NCBI RefSeq assembly: GCF_033343995.1 | Contig: NZ_CP137573.1 | Location: forward strand, 1,426,001 to 1,490,000 | Direction: 5' to 3' | Length of the DNA: 64,000 nt | Origin: Streptomyces sp. HUAS YS2 | GTDB taxonomy: Bacteria; Actinomycetota; Actinomycetes; Streptomycetales; Streptomycetaceae | Part shown: positions 32,943 to 41,288 of the stretch, piece after piece | Layout: each line of letters begins with the position of its first letter | How positions within the stretch are numbered: the stretch's first letter is position 1 | Translations under genes and position numbers: made by a program | The notes under the pieces: generated by a model | Database searches by the model: none | What the model saw: the letters and a program-made list of their open reading frames with translations, nothing else | Told to the model about the DNA's origin: nothing

Positions 32943-33686
32943 TCAGCGCCTGACGTAGGCCGCGAGGCGGTACGCGGGATCGGCGCGGGGGCGGTCCTGG
33001 TGCGGGAGGGCGGCCAGCTCCGCGGCGATCGCGTCGGTGGTCGCGGGGTCGCCGCGGAACCAGGAGGCGAAGTAGCCGGCGCGCAGGCGTTCGGAGACCC
33101 CGCGCGGGCTGTGGCCCTGGCCGTGGCCGGCGAACGTGGTGTCGTGGGCGGGGGCGAGGCCGTGGGCGGCGGCATACGCGGCGATCCGGTCGGCCCGGTC
33201 GGTGCCCGCGGCGGTCGAGCGGTACGGGCGCAGCACGGCGTCGATGTCGCTGCCGACGTCGTGGGCGGCGTCCTTGTCGACGGTCGCGACGAAAACGCCG
33301 CCGGGCGCCAGTACCCGGGCCGCCTCGGCCACGATCTCCGCCGCGAACGGCACCAGGTGCAGCAGCCAGACGGCGCTGACCGCGTCCACGGACGCGTCCG
33401 GCAGCGGCAGCCGGCGCGCGTCGGCGCGGACGACCCGCCCGGGCAGCCGCTCGGCGGCCTTGTGCAGCATCCCGGGAGCGGCGTCCGCGCCGTACACCCG
33501 CAGGCCGGGGCGGGTGATCCGCTCGGTGACCAGGCCGGTGCCGCAGGCGAGGTCGAGCAGCGTGCGGGCGCCGGGCGGCACGAGCCGCAGCACGGCGTCG
33601 GCCGCGGCCGCGGCCCGCGGCACACCGCCGCGCGACTCGTCGTAGTGCGCGGCCTCGGCGTCGTAGTCGAGAATCGTGTGCCCCAT
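32943..33686 (-). CDS. Class I SAM-dependent methyltransferase (ubiE-like)
   Basis: A 247-residue methyltransferase with DYDAEAAHYDESRGGVPRA at the N-terminus, a UbiE/COQ5-like signature. Motif I is LLDLACGTGLVTERI (about residues 43-57), then RVVRADARRLPLPDASVDAV and LARVLAPGG-type post-motif. The acceptor is not determinable. The ATG at 33686 follows TACGAT at seven bases. It is convergent with the gene at 32442, 21 bases away. Confidence 0.88.
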   Translation of the reverse strand: MGHTILDYDAEAAHYDESRGGVPRAAAAADAVLRLVPPGARTLLDLACGTGLVTERITRPGLRVYGADAAPGMLHKAAERLPGRVVRADARRLPLPDASVDAVSAVWLLHLVPFAAEIVAEAARVLAPGGVFVATVDKDAAHDVGSDIDAVLRPYRSTAAGTDRADRIAAYAAAHGLAPAHDTTFAGHGQGHSPRGVSERLRAGYFASWFRGDPATTDAIAAELAALPHQDRPRADPAYRLAAYVRR

Positions 33687-33693
33687 GGGCCCG

Positions 33694-33699
33694 ATCGTA
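33694..33699 (-). promoter_or_regulatory. -10 box TACGAT
   Basis: On the minus strand TACGAT lies seven bases before the methyltransferase ATG at 33686. Confidence 0.45.
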
Positions 33700-33719
33700 C
33701 GGACGGGGGGGGACGGGCG

Positions 33720-34025
33720 TCAGCTCGCGCCGTGGCCCGGCGCGATCTCCTCGACGCGGGTGGCGAGCGCGAAGTCCTTCTCCGTGACCGCGCCGCCGGC
33801 GTCGTGGCTGTTCACCGAGACGGCGACGGTGTTGTAACCGAGCGTCAGGTCCGAGTGGTGGTTCAGCTCCTGCTGGATCTGCGCCACGTGGACGACCAGG
33901 GCGGTGGCGGCGAAGTGGTCGCCGAGGCGGTAGCGGCGCTCGATCCGGTCGCCCGCCAGGGACCAGCCGGGAAGTTCCCGCAACCGGTCCTCGATCTCCT
34001 TCTGCGACAGCGGTTCAGCGGGCAT
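33720..34025 (-). CDS. 4a-hydroxytetrahydrobiopterin dehydratase (pterin-4a-carbinolamine dehydratase)
   Basis: A 101-residue PCD/DCoH protein. After the LPGWSLAGDRIERRYRL segment comes the motif LNHHSDLTLGYNTVAVSVNSHDAGGAVTEKD, split here across residues about 54-84. The family signature HHP is HHS in this copy, but both histidines remain, as does the later histidine of SHD. The enzyme dehydrates 4a-hydroxytetrahydropterins in the recycling of pterin cofactors. No aromatic amino acid hydroxylase is nearby. The ATG at 34025 has GGAGGGAG upstream. Confidence 0.88.
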   Translation of the reverse strand: MPAEPLSQKEIEDRLRELPGWSLAGDRIERRYRLGDHFAATALVVHVAQIQQELNHHSDLTLGYNTVAVSVNSHDAGGAVTEKDFALATRVEEIAPGHGAS

Positions 34026-34153
34026 GCGCGGGACTCCCTCCGGTTCGTGACGACAGCCGTACGACAGCGGCAAGACAGCGGTGACGATACGGTCCCGGGC
34101 CTGCGAGCCCTGGTCAACACATGCGCATCGCCCGATCGGCGCAACGGGTGGGT

Positions 34154-34159
34154 TACCTT
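34154..34159 (+). promoter_or_regulatory. -10 box TACCTT
   Basis: TACCTT lies six bases before the ATG at 34166 of the MmyB-type regulator. Confidence 0.45.
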
Positions 34160-34165
34160 CGGACC

Positions 34166-34984
34166 ATGACAACTGTCGTGACCGGTACGGGAGTAGGGCA
34201 GCTGCTGCGCACGTGGCGCGAGCGGCGGCGGCTGAGCCAGTTGGAGCTGGCGCTGCGGGCGGATTCGTCGTCGCGGCACATCTCGTTCATCGAGACGGGC
34301 CGGTCCCGGCCGAGCGAGGAGATGGTGCTGCGGCTGGCCGAGCACCTGGACGTGCCGGTGCGGGACCGCAACGCGCTGCTGCTCGCGGCGGGGTACGCGC
34401 CGAAGTATTCGGAGTCGACGCTCGACGACCCGCAGCTCGCGACGCTGCGGGAGGGGATCGAGACGCTGCTCCAGGGGTACGACCCGTACCCGGCGATCGT
34501 GGTGGACGGCTCGTACACGGTGGTCGCGGCGAACCGGGCGATCGGGATGCTGATCGCGGGGCTGCCGGAGCATCTGCTGACGCCGCCGATGAACGTCATG
34601 CGGATCACCCTGCACCCGGAGGGCCTCGCCCCGCGCATCCGGAACCTGCGGGAGTGGCGGGGCCATCTGCTGGCGCAGATGGAGCGGCAGATCGGGCTCG
34701 CCCGCTCGGAGCCGCTGCGCAAGCTGTACGAGGAGGTCGCCGCGTACCCCGTGCCGGAGGGCGGCGACGCGGACGACCGGGAGGACCCGGAGCCGTACCC
34801 GTACTTCGCGCTGCCGCTGCGGATCGAACACGACGGCCACGTGCTGTCGTTCGTCTCGTCGATCTCGACGTTCAACACGCCGATGGACGTGACCGTCTCC
34901 GAGCTGGCGATCGAGACGCTGCTGCCGGCCGACCCGGCGACGGTCGCGTACCTGCGGGGGCTCGCCGCCGCTACGGAGCGGTAG
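34166..34984 (+). CDS. XRE-family regulator with MmyB-like ligand-binding domain
   Basis: A 272-residue regulator. The N-terminal Cro/C1 helix-turn-helix (GQLLRTWRERRRLSQLELAL... RHISFIETGRSRPSEEMV, about residues 10-55) is followed by an MmyB-type PAS-like domain (DPYPAIVVDGSYTVVAANRAI, about 110-130). The family was named for a regulator in the methylenomycin cluster and is abundant in actinobacteria, usually controlling an adjacent oxidoreductase. Start chosen at ATG 34166 with leaderless promoter spacing. It overlaps the convergent membrane-protein gene by 14 bases. Confidence 0.9.
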   Translation: MTTVVTGTGVGQLLRTWRERRRLSQLELALRADSSSRHISFIETGRSRPSEEMVLRLAEHLDVPVRDRNALLLAAGYAPKYSESTLDDPQLATLREGIETLLQGYDPYPAIVVDGSYTVVAANRAIGMLIAGLPEHLLTPPMNVMRITLHPEGLAPRIRNLREWRGHLLAQMERQIGLARSEPLRKLYEEVAAYPVPEGGDADDREDPEPYPYFALPLRIEHDGHVLSFVSSISTFNTPMDVTVSELAIETLLPADPATVAYLRGLAAATER

Positions 34985-35390
34985 CGCCGCGCAGCGCGGC
35001 CCACTGGAGGGCGGCGAACCCGGCCACCGTGCCCGCCTGCATCAGGATCCACACCGCGCCGGCGGTGCTCGGGTCGATCCAGCCGACCAGCGAGACGATG
35101 CTGCCCAGCGCCCACAGCAGGTTGGCGTCGACGACGAACTTCACGCCGCGGGTCGGCGGCTGCCGCCGGGAGGCGAGCCAGGCGACGCCCGCCGCGAACG
35201 CGGTGAGGAAGAGCCCGAGTTCGAACAGGAGCGCCGGGGACATCCCGAGCAGGTCGCCGAGGGCGTCGGACGCGAGGAGGTAGGCGAGTCCGTTGGTCCC
35301 GGTGACGACGGCGTCGAGGGCGAGGAACCGCCGCACCATGGACTGCGGACGAGTGGTGCGGGAGATACCGGCGAGCAGGGCCTGGGACAT
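34971..35390 (-). CDS. Small four-helix membrane protein
   Basis: A 139-residue protein with four predicted membrane segments: FLALDAVVTGTNGLAYLLA, LFELGLFLTAFAAGVAWLA, NLLWALGSIVSLVGW and GAVWILMQAGTVAGFAALQW. It has an N-terminal cytoplasmic tail rich in Ser/Arg. The family resembles the conserved integral membrane proteins often found beside MmyB-type regulators, but the function is unknown. The ATG at 35390 has AAGGAGG upstream. Confidence 0.8.
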   Translation of the reverse strand: MSQALLAGISRTTRPQSMVRRFLALDAVVTGTNGLAYLLASDALGDLLGMSPALLFELGLFLTAFAAGVAWLASRRQPPTRGVKFVVDANLLWALGSIVSLVGWIDPSTAGAVWILMQAGTVAGFAALQWAALRGATAP

Positions 35391-35596
35391 GACGGACCAG
35401 CCTCCTTGGAGGGCGTACGGGACGGTGTGGTCCCGGAGCCCGAGCGGAGTGCGCCGCCCGGGTCCCGGTGCACTTCACGATGCCGCCCACGCAGGCATGG
35501 GTCGATTACCCGCGAGGTAATGCCCCGGCGGGGAACGCCCCTCCGCCGGCCCGCGGTTATGCTGCCGCCCTGACCGGCGCCGGAGGGGGAACAGCC

Positions 35597-36808
35597 GTGG
35601 GGTGGGGCAAGCAGGGGTCGCGGATGGTCGCGACGGGGGACGATCACAAGGTCACTCCCGCGGAACTCTTCTTCGACCTGGTGTTCGTGTACGCGATAAC
35701 GCAGGTCACCGCGCTGATGGCGGCCGCGCCGTCGCCGGCCCGGGTGGTCGGGGCGATGGTGGTGCTGGCGCTGCTGTGGTGGTGCTGGTGCTGCTTCGCC
35801 TGGCTCGGGAACGTCGTACGGGCCGACTCCGGCGCGCTGTTCGCGGTGCTCGTCTCCGTGATGGCGGTGGTGTTCATCGTCTCGCTCGCGGTGCCCGAGG
35901 TGTTCGCGGACGCACCGGGCGGGCTTCCCGCGCCGCTGCTCTTCGTGCTCTGCTACGCCGCGGTGCGGGCGCTGCACCTCGTCTCGTACTGGGTCTCCAG
36001 CCCGGGCGACCCCGCCCTGCGGGTGACGCTGCGCCGTACCGCGCTGGTGTCGGTGCTGCCGCCGCTGGTGCCGCTGGTGGCGGGCGCGACCCTGGCCTCG
36101 GGACGGGTCCAGATCCTGTTGTGGCTGGGCGCGGTGCTGATCGACTACGCGGGCATCTACGTCACCGGGTCGTCCGGCTGGCGGGTCAACTCGCCCGGTC
36201 ACTTCGCCGAACGGCACGGTCTGATCGTCATCATCGCGCTGGGCGAGTCGATCGTCGCGATGGGCGTCGGTGTCGGGGAGTTCCCGCTCACGGTGGCGGT
36301 GCTCGGCGCGTCCGCGGCCGGACTGCTGCTCTCGGCCGGCCTGTGGCGGTTGTACTTCCGGCGGCTCGGCGAGGAGTCCGAGCACAAGCTCGGCTCGCTG
36401 GACGGCGACGACCGCACCCGCTTCGCGCGGGACGTGTACACGTTCCTGCATCTGCCGCTGGTCGCGGGGGTCGTGCTGTGCGCGCTCGGCATGAAGAAGG
36501 TCCTCCAGCAGGTCGCCGACACGGGTCACTACGGCCTGGCCGAGCCGCTGCACGGCGTGGTGGCCTGGTCGCTGACCGGGGGTGTCGGGGTGTACCTGCT
36601 GGGCGCCGCCGCGATCACCTGGCGGACCGACGGCCGTCCGTCCGTCGCGCTGCTCGCGGGAGGCGTGTGCTGTGTGGCGGCCGGCGCGGCGGTGACGCTG
36701 GTCCCGGCGCTGGTCGCACTCGTCCTGCTGGCCCTCGCGGTGGCGACGGCGGTGGCCCTGGACGGACGGGGCGCGGCGCGGACGGAGCACGCGGAAGCGT
36801 CGGCTTGA
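35597..36808 (+). CDS. ltrA: Low temperature requirement protein A (LtrA) family membrane protein
   Basis: A 403-residue membrane protein. The frame is open from 35468, but the GTG at 35597 has GGAGGGGG upstream and gives the usual N-terminus KVTPAELFFDLVFVYAITQVTALM. About ten to eleven hydrophobic segments follow. Conserved LtrA features seen are HFAERHGLIVIIALGESIVAMG (about residues 202-223) and a WxWxxFxW-type segment. The name comes from a Listeria cold-growth locus; the biochemical role is unclear. It ends seven bases from the convergent phosphodiesterase gene. Confidence 0.9.
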   Translation: MGWGKQGSRMVATGDDHKVTPAELFFDLVFVYAITQVTALMAAAPSPARVVGAMVVLALLWWCWCCFAWLGNVVRADSGALFAVLVSVMAVVFIVSLAVPEVFADAPGGLPAPLLFVLCYAAVRALHLVSYWVSSPGDPALRVTLRRTALVSVLPPLVPLVAGATLASGRVQILLWLGAVLIDYAGIYVTGSSGWRVNSPGHFAERHGLIVIIALGESIVAMGVGVGEFPLTVAVLGASAAGLLLSAGLWRLYFRRLGEESEHKLGSLDGDDRTRFARDVYTFLHLPLVAGVVLCALGMKKVLQQVADTGHYGLAEPLHGVVAWSLTGGVGVYLLGAAAITWRTDGRPSVALLAGGVCCVAAGAAVTLVPALVALVLLALAVATAVALDGRGAARTEHAEASA

Positions 36809-36815
36809 CGGAACG

Positions 36816-38957
36816 TCAGGACTTCAACGCGTCCTCGCCTGCGGGCGACGTGCCCGCCTCCCCGGCGGCCGGCGCCTCCGCCACCGGCACCGGCACCTGC
36901 GGGCCCGAGCTCTCGCGGAGCCAGCCACGCAGCACCTGATGCACCTGCTCCGCGCCGACCAGCGCGGCGGGCGGCTCGGGCAGGTCGAGCGGGGAGAGCA
37001 GGAAGGGGCGGGACTGTTCGCCGCCCAGCCCGCCGTGCGAGCCGATCTGCTCCTCGAAGGCGTGCACGGTCCCGGCGAACGGGTCGTGCATCGAGTTGAC
37101 CATGATGTCCGCGACGTGCGGGAAGCCGTCCGTGCGCCGTACCGCGTCCGCCGCGCCCGGCCCGAAGGGGGCGAGCGGTCCGTCGTCGGTCAGCTCGGCG
37201 ATCGGCACCGCCACGCCGTCCCGGGCCAGCACCACCGAGCCGTGCACCTCGCTCGCGACCAGCAGGAAGCCGATGCCGGGATGGTTGGCGAGGGTCCGCA
37301 GCAGTGCCGGGTGGCGCAGCTCGATCTGCTCGTGGGTCATCCGGTGCGGCACCTCCGGGAAGGAGACCAGGCCGAGGTTGCCGGAGGCCAGCACGATCGG
37401 TTCGGAGGGCCGGCGGCGCACCTGCCGGGCCGTCTCCGCCTCCTCGCCGTGCCCGTCCACCGGCCGGTGCAGCGCGCCGAGCAGGGCGTCCCGGGCCGCG
37501 TCGCGGGCCTCCGAGCCGCTCCGGGTGCGCCCCACCCGACGCGGCACCGGCAGCCCGCAGCCGGCCCGCACGAGGTCCTTGAGGGTCAGCCCGTAGGCGC
37601 CCTCGAAGGTCGGTCCGGTGCTCTGCCCGTGGTCGGAGAGGAGCACGATCCGGTACGGGCGCGGCGCGTGCTCGGCCACCTTGGCGATCAGGGCGATCGC
37701 CCGGTCGAGGCGCTTGAGGACCTGGTCGGTGTCGCGGCCGTGCGGGCCGGAGTGGTGGGCGACCTCGTCGTACGCGACGAGGTCGGCGTACACGGCGGTA
37801 CGGCCGGCCAGCAGGTCGCCCATGACCGCGGCGACGACCACGTCCCGCTCGACGACCGTCGCGAAGGCCCGGACGAACGGGTACAGGCCGCCGCGCGACA
37901 CCCGAGGGGTCTCCCGGCGCAGCAGCGCCCTGGTCGACTGGTACATCTCGCGGAAGACCTCGGCGACGAGCGAGACCGCGGTGCGGACGGCGTTGGCGGG
38001 GTCGGAGAAGTACGCGAAGTAGCCGGCCCGGGACCGGTTGGCGCGCCCGCGCCGGGCGGCCATCGACAGGACGAGCGCGAGCTGGTCGGCGCCGCCGCTG
38101 AACAGGTTGCCCCGGGAGGCGCCGTCGAGGGTGAGCAGGCCGCCGTCGCCGGTGCGCTCGATCGCCCGGCGCTGGAGTTCCACGGCGCTCGCGGGCCGGT
38201 TGCTGACCATGATCCGGCCGGTGTCCTTCTCGTACCAGCGGAAGGCGGGGACGTCCTCGTTGGAGCCGTGCAGGATGCCGAGCTGGCTGGCGCCGGTCTG
38301 GCTGGACCAGTCGGTGCGCCAGGGGGTGAGCCGGTGGGTGGTGTCGAGCCAGCCGGCGACGGTGGGCATCAGCCCGTCGCGGACGGCCGTGCGCAGCACC
38401 TGGTGGCCGACGCCGTCGAGTTGCAGGAAGAGGATGCCGGGCACCTGCTCCGGGGCGTCGGTGTCGGTGCGCCGCCGTTTGCGGTCGGCCAACCGGTAGA
38501 GCCGGCGCCGGTAGGCGTCGTCGTCGCGCACGGCGAGGGCGGTGGAGGTGGCCGAGGCGACGGCGGACATCACCGCGGCGACCGCCACGGCGGTCTCCGG
38601 GTCGGCGGCGCCGCGCCCGTCGGGGATCAGCCAGAGCGCGATGAGCAGCAGTGAGCCGTTGAGGAAGAAGACCAACACGCCGAGCACCAGCGCCGGTACG
38701 AGCAGCACGGCGCGCACGATCACGGGCCAGACCAGCGCGCTCAGCAGACCGAAGGCGCCGGCCGCCCAGGCGGCGGTGATGGCGGTGCGGGTGAGGCTGT
38801 CGCCGTCGTCGGACTGGAGCTGGAAGTCGGGCAGGAGGCCGGCGAGGAGCAGCATCGTCAGGGTGGAGACGGCCCAGACCACGAGCACGCGCAGCACGGC
38901 TCTGCCCATGGTCCGCCAGCGGCCGGAGACATGCCCTCGCTCATCGCCCACACCCAC
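36816..38957 (-). CDS. Membrane-anchored alkaline-phosphatase-superfamily (type I phosphodiesterase) protein with holin-like N-terminus
   Basis: A 713-residue protein. The first about 150 residues contain four membrane segments in a phage-holin-4 (YvlD)-like arrangement. The soluble domain has the alkaline-phosphatase/nucleotide-pyrophosphatase fold: FLQLDGVGHQVL (metal and nucleophile region about 180), YADLVAYDEVAHHSGPHGRD (about 390) and IVLLSDHGQS (about 432). The nucleophile region reads WSSQTGASQLGILHG, with Thr or Ser as candidate. The linker to the membrane domain is arginine-rich, typical of the inner membrane face. Substrate unknown; cell-envelope phosphodiesters are plausible. The GTG start is uncertain; internal M17 is an alternative. 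Confidence 0.82.
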   Translation of the reverse strand: MGVGDERGHVSGRWRTMGRAVLRVLVVWAVSTLTMLLLAGLLPDFQLQSDDGDSLTRTAITAAWAAGAFGLLSALVWPVIVRAVLLVPALVLGVLVFFLNGSLLLIALWLIPDGRGAADPETAVAVAAVMSAVASATSTALAVRDDDAYRRRLYRLADRKRRRTDTDAPEQVPGILFLQLDGVGHQVLRTAVRDGLMPTVAGWLDTTHRLTPWRTDWSSQTGASQLGILHGSNEDVPAFRWYEKDTGRIMVSNRPASAVELQRRAIERTGDGGLLTLDGASRGNLFSGGADQLALVLSMAARRGRANRSRAGYFAYFSDPANAVRTAVSLVAEVFREMYQSTRALLRRETPRVSRGGLYPFVRAFATVVERDVVVAAVMGDLLAGRTAVYADLVAYDEVAHHSGPHGRDTDQVLKRLDRAIALIAKVAEHAPRPYRIVLLSDHGQSTGPTFEGAYGLTLKDLVRAGCGLPVPRRVGRTRSGSEARDAARDALLGALHRPVDGHGEEAETARQVRRRPSEPIVLASGNLGLVSFPEVPHRMTHEQIELRHPALLRTLANHPGIGFLLVASEVHGSVVLARDGVAVPIAELTDDGPLAPFGPGAADAVRRTDGFPHVADIMVNSMHDPFAGTVHAFEEQIGSHGGLGGEQSRPFLLSPLDLPEPPAALVGAEQVHQVLRGWLRESSGPQVPVPVAEAPAAGEAGTSPAGEDALKS

Positions 38958-39094
38958 GCCAGGTTCGCCTTTCGCCCGTTTCCTGCCTCAAGCGTGGCAC
39001 AACACCCGGTCGGGTGAAGTCGGGGCGAAAGGCGCGCAGCGGCGGCGCGGAGGGGGAAGGGGGCGCGCCGCGGGGCGCTCGCGCGGGGCCGGGG

Positions 39095-39499
39095 TCAGCA
39101 GCCGTCGTAACCGGCTGTGGGCATGGAGAGTCTGCGGTGCACGTCGGCCTTGCCGGCCGCGTCGTACGACGGCTCGTCGAGCCCGGCCGTCTCGAGCCGC
39201 ACGCCGCGCCGCTCGCACTCGGCGAAGAAGCCGGGTACGGAGGTCAACGCGCGGGCCAGGACGCGTTCGTTGGGGGCGACGAACAGGTCGACGTCCCCGG
39301 CCTCGACGTCGACCCAGAGGGCGCAGTGATCGGGGCTGAGGCCGTAGAAGAGCAGTTTCCGGGTCACCACGTACCCCTTGTCGCCCGCCCATCGGACGCA
39401 CATGGCGTGCTGACTGCGCGTGTCCACCAGGAAGGGGTCGCTGTCGAGTTCCTCGAGCGGGGTGAGGCTGGCGATCGCCGCCACCCGAACGTCGTCCAT
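39095..39499 (-). CDS. Hypothetical protein
   Basis: A 134-residue soluble, acidic protein (MDDVRVAAIASLTPLEELDSDPFLVDTRSQ...). A central beta-rich part (KGYVVTRKLLFYGLSPDHCALWVDVEAGDVDLFVAPNERVL split over residues 42-80) is followed by an alpha-helical tail. It ends GYDGC. I do not recognise a family. The ATG at 39499 has TAGGGT seven bases upstream, so the mRNA may be leaderless. Confidence 0.7.
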   Translation of the reverse strand: MDDVRVAAIASLTPLEELDSDPFLVDTRSQHAMCVRWAGDKGYVVTRKLLFYGLSPDHCALWVDVEAGDVDLFVAPNERVLARALTSVPGFFAECERRGVRLETAGLDEPSYDAAGKADVHRRLSMPTAGYDGC

Positions 39500-39506
39500 G
39501 GGGGCG

Positions 39507-39512
39507 ACCCTA
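39507..39512 (-). promoter_or_regulatory. -10 box TAGGGT
   Basis: On the minus strand TAGGGT lies seven bases before the ATG at 39499. Confidence 0.35.
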
Positions 39513-39565
39513 CTCCGAACGGGGCGCGACGAGGAGGCGCGCTCACGGGCGCGCTCGCTGGGCGC

Positions 39566-39715
39566 TCACGGCGGGGAGGAGTATCCGCACGTGTGACAGA
39601 TCTTCCAGCCGTCCTGGGTGACGGCCAGCACGCCCCCGCAGCGCGGACACTGCGCCGAGTTCCGCACCGTCCCGAGGGTCGTCGTGGTCCTCGTGCTCCT
39701 CACAGCGGCTCCCAT
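39566..39715 (-). CDS. 49-residue zinc-ribbon protein
   Basis: A small frame from ATG 39715 to TGA 39566. After a Thr-rich N-terminus it reads CPRCGGVL, then a 12-residue beta hairpin (AVTQDGWKI), then CHTCGYSS. The CxxCGG...CxxCGY pair is a complete four-cysteine zinc ribbon. GAAGGGCAAGGGG precedes the ATG. Similar tiny ribbons occur as conserved hypotheticals in Streptomyces. The function is unknown; nucleic acid or protein binding is usual for the fold. Confidence 0.75.
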   Translation of the reverse strand: MGAAVRSTRTTTTLGTVRNSAQCPRCGGVLAVTQDGWKICHTCGYSSPP

Positions 39716-39867
39716 CCCCTTGCCCTTCGATGGCTACCCCCCGCGCCGTGCGCGGACGCCCCCGTGATCGCTTCCGTACGGACTCCCCCACTGCCGACTC
39801 CGGACATTTAGGCTCGTACCGGAGGACCCTCGGCGGGGTTCGGTTCCGGGAGAAGGGCGGCGCGGCG

Positions 39868-40635
39868 GTGGAGATCACCTGGTGGGGGCATGCCACCTGT
39901 ACGGTCGAGGACTCCGGGGTCCGGGTCCTGACCGACCCGCTGTTCGTGCGCCGGCTGGCCCATCTGCGGCGCCGGCGCGGCGAGCTGCCGCCGCCGGAGG
40001 CCGCGGTCGCCGAGGCGGTGCTGATCTCGCACCTGCACTCCGACCATCTGCACGTGCCCTCGCTGGCCCGGCTCGCGCCGGGGACGGTGCTGGTCGTGCC
40101 GCGCGGCGCGGCCCGGTCGGTGCCCGCACTGCGCAGGCTCCACGGGCTGCGGCTGACCGAGGTGGTCCCGGGCGACGAGGTGACGGTGGACGGGCTGACC
40201 GTACGAGCCGTCCCGGCGCGGCACGACGGGCGCCGGCTGCCGGTGGGGCCGCACCGCTCGCCCGCGCTCGGCTACGTGGTGGAGGGCGAGGCGCGCACCT
40301 ACTTCGCCGGGGACACCGGGCTCTTCGACGAGATGGCCGAGGCGGTCGGCCCGGTGGACGTGGCGCTGCTGCCGGTGGGCGGCTGGGGCCCGTACCTGGG
40401 GCACGGGCACCTTGACGCGGGGCGGGCGGCGCAGGCGCTCGCGGCGCTGTCGCCGGCCGCCGCGGTGCCGGTGCACTACGGCACCTACTGGCCGATCGGG
40501 ATGGACGCGGTGCGTCCGCACGAGTTCCACGCGCCGGGCGACGAGTTCGTCCGGCACGCGGCGCGGCTCGCCCCGAAGGTGGCGGTGCACCGGCTGGGGC
40601 ACGGCGAGCGGGTGCGGCCGGAGGTCGCCCGGTGA
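39868..40635 (+). CDS. Metallo-beta-lactamase-fold hydrolase (UlaG-like)
   Basis: A 255-residue protein from GTG 39868, beginning VEITWWGHATCTVEDSGVRVLTDP, the usual start of the UlaG/L-ascorbate lactonase-like branch. The metal motif is SHLHSDHLH (about residues 54-62). Other ligands are RHDG (about 117), FAGDTGLFDE with Asp (about 150) and VPVHYGTYWP with His (about 206). The substrate is not known. The longer frame from 39730 encodes a basic, unlikely extension. It overlaps the DedA gene by four bases (GTGA). Confidence 0.88.
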   Translation: MEITWWGHATCTVEDSGVRVLTDPLFVRRLAHLRRRRGELPPPEAAVAEAVLISHLHSDHLHVPSLARLAPGTVLVVPRGAARSVPALRRLHGLRLTEVVPGDEVTVDGLTVRAVPARHDGRRLPVGPHRSPALGYVVEGEARTYFAGDTGLFDEMAEAVGPVDVALLPVGGWGPYLGHGHLDAGRAAQALAALSPAAAVPVHYGTYWPIGMDAVRPHEFHAPGDEFVRHAARLAPKVAVHRLGHGERVRPEVAR

Positions 40636-41288
40636 TCGAGCGGATCGCGCAGGCGATACGGGAGCTGCCGCCGGAGCAGACGCAGCAGGCGGTCGGCTAT
40701 CCGTCGCTGTTCCTGCTGGTGGCCCTGGGCGCGCTGGTGCCGGTGGTGCCGACGGGCGCGATCGTGAGTTCGGCAGCGGTGGTGGCGTTCCACCAGACCG
40801 CTCCGCTGACCCTGCTGTTCGTGTTCCTGGTGTCGGCGGGCGCGGCGTTCCTGGGCGACGTGACGCTGTACTGGCTGGGTCAGCGCGGGGTCCGCTCGCG
40901 GAACGGTTCGCGTTGGCTGACGGCGCTGCGCGACCGGGCGGCACCGGACCGGCTGGCCCACGCGCAGGACCGCCTGGAGACCCATCAGGTGCCGGTGCTG
41001 GTGCTGTCCCGGCTGGTGCCGGCGGGGCGGATCCCGGTGATGCTGGCCTGTCTGCTGGCCGGGATGCCGCTGCGCCGGTTCGCCCGGGGCGATCTGCCGG
41101 CGTGCCTGGCGTGGGCGGCGACGTACGGGCTCATCGGGATCCTCGGCGGTTCGCTGTTCGACGAGCCGTGGGAGGGCGTGGTGGCGGCGGTCGCGCTGAC
41201 GATGCTGATCAGCGCGGCGCCCGCGTTGTGGCGGCGGCTGCGGCGGCGGGGCGCGCCGACGGAGGGGTCAGGGGGCGAGCACGCGTGA
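40632..41288 (+). CDS. DedA family (SNARE-associated/VTT) membrane protein
   Basis: A 218-residue protein with four to five hydrophobic segments. DedA features are the early GALVPVVPTGAIVSSAAVVA (about residues 33-52), FLGDVTLYWLGQRGG-like stretch (about 74-88) and the arginine motif RLVPAGRIPVMLACLLAGMPLRRF (about 128-151). DedA proteins help flip phospholipids and polyprenyl phosphates. It is coupled by GTGA overlap to the preceding hydrolase, so the two may act on related envelope chemistry. Confidence 0.9.
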   Translation: MIERIAQAIRELPPEQTQQAVGYPSLFLLVALGALVPVVPTGAIVSSAAVVAFHQTAPLTLLFVFLVSAGAAFLGDVTLYWLGQRGVRSRNGSRWLTALRDRAAPDRLAHAQDRLETHQVPVLVLSRLVPAGRIPVMLACLLAGMPLRRFARGDLPACLAWAATYGLIGILGGSLFDEPWEGVVAAVALTMLISAAPALWRRLRRRGAPTEGSGGEHA

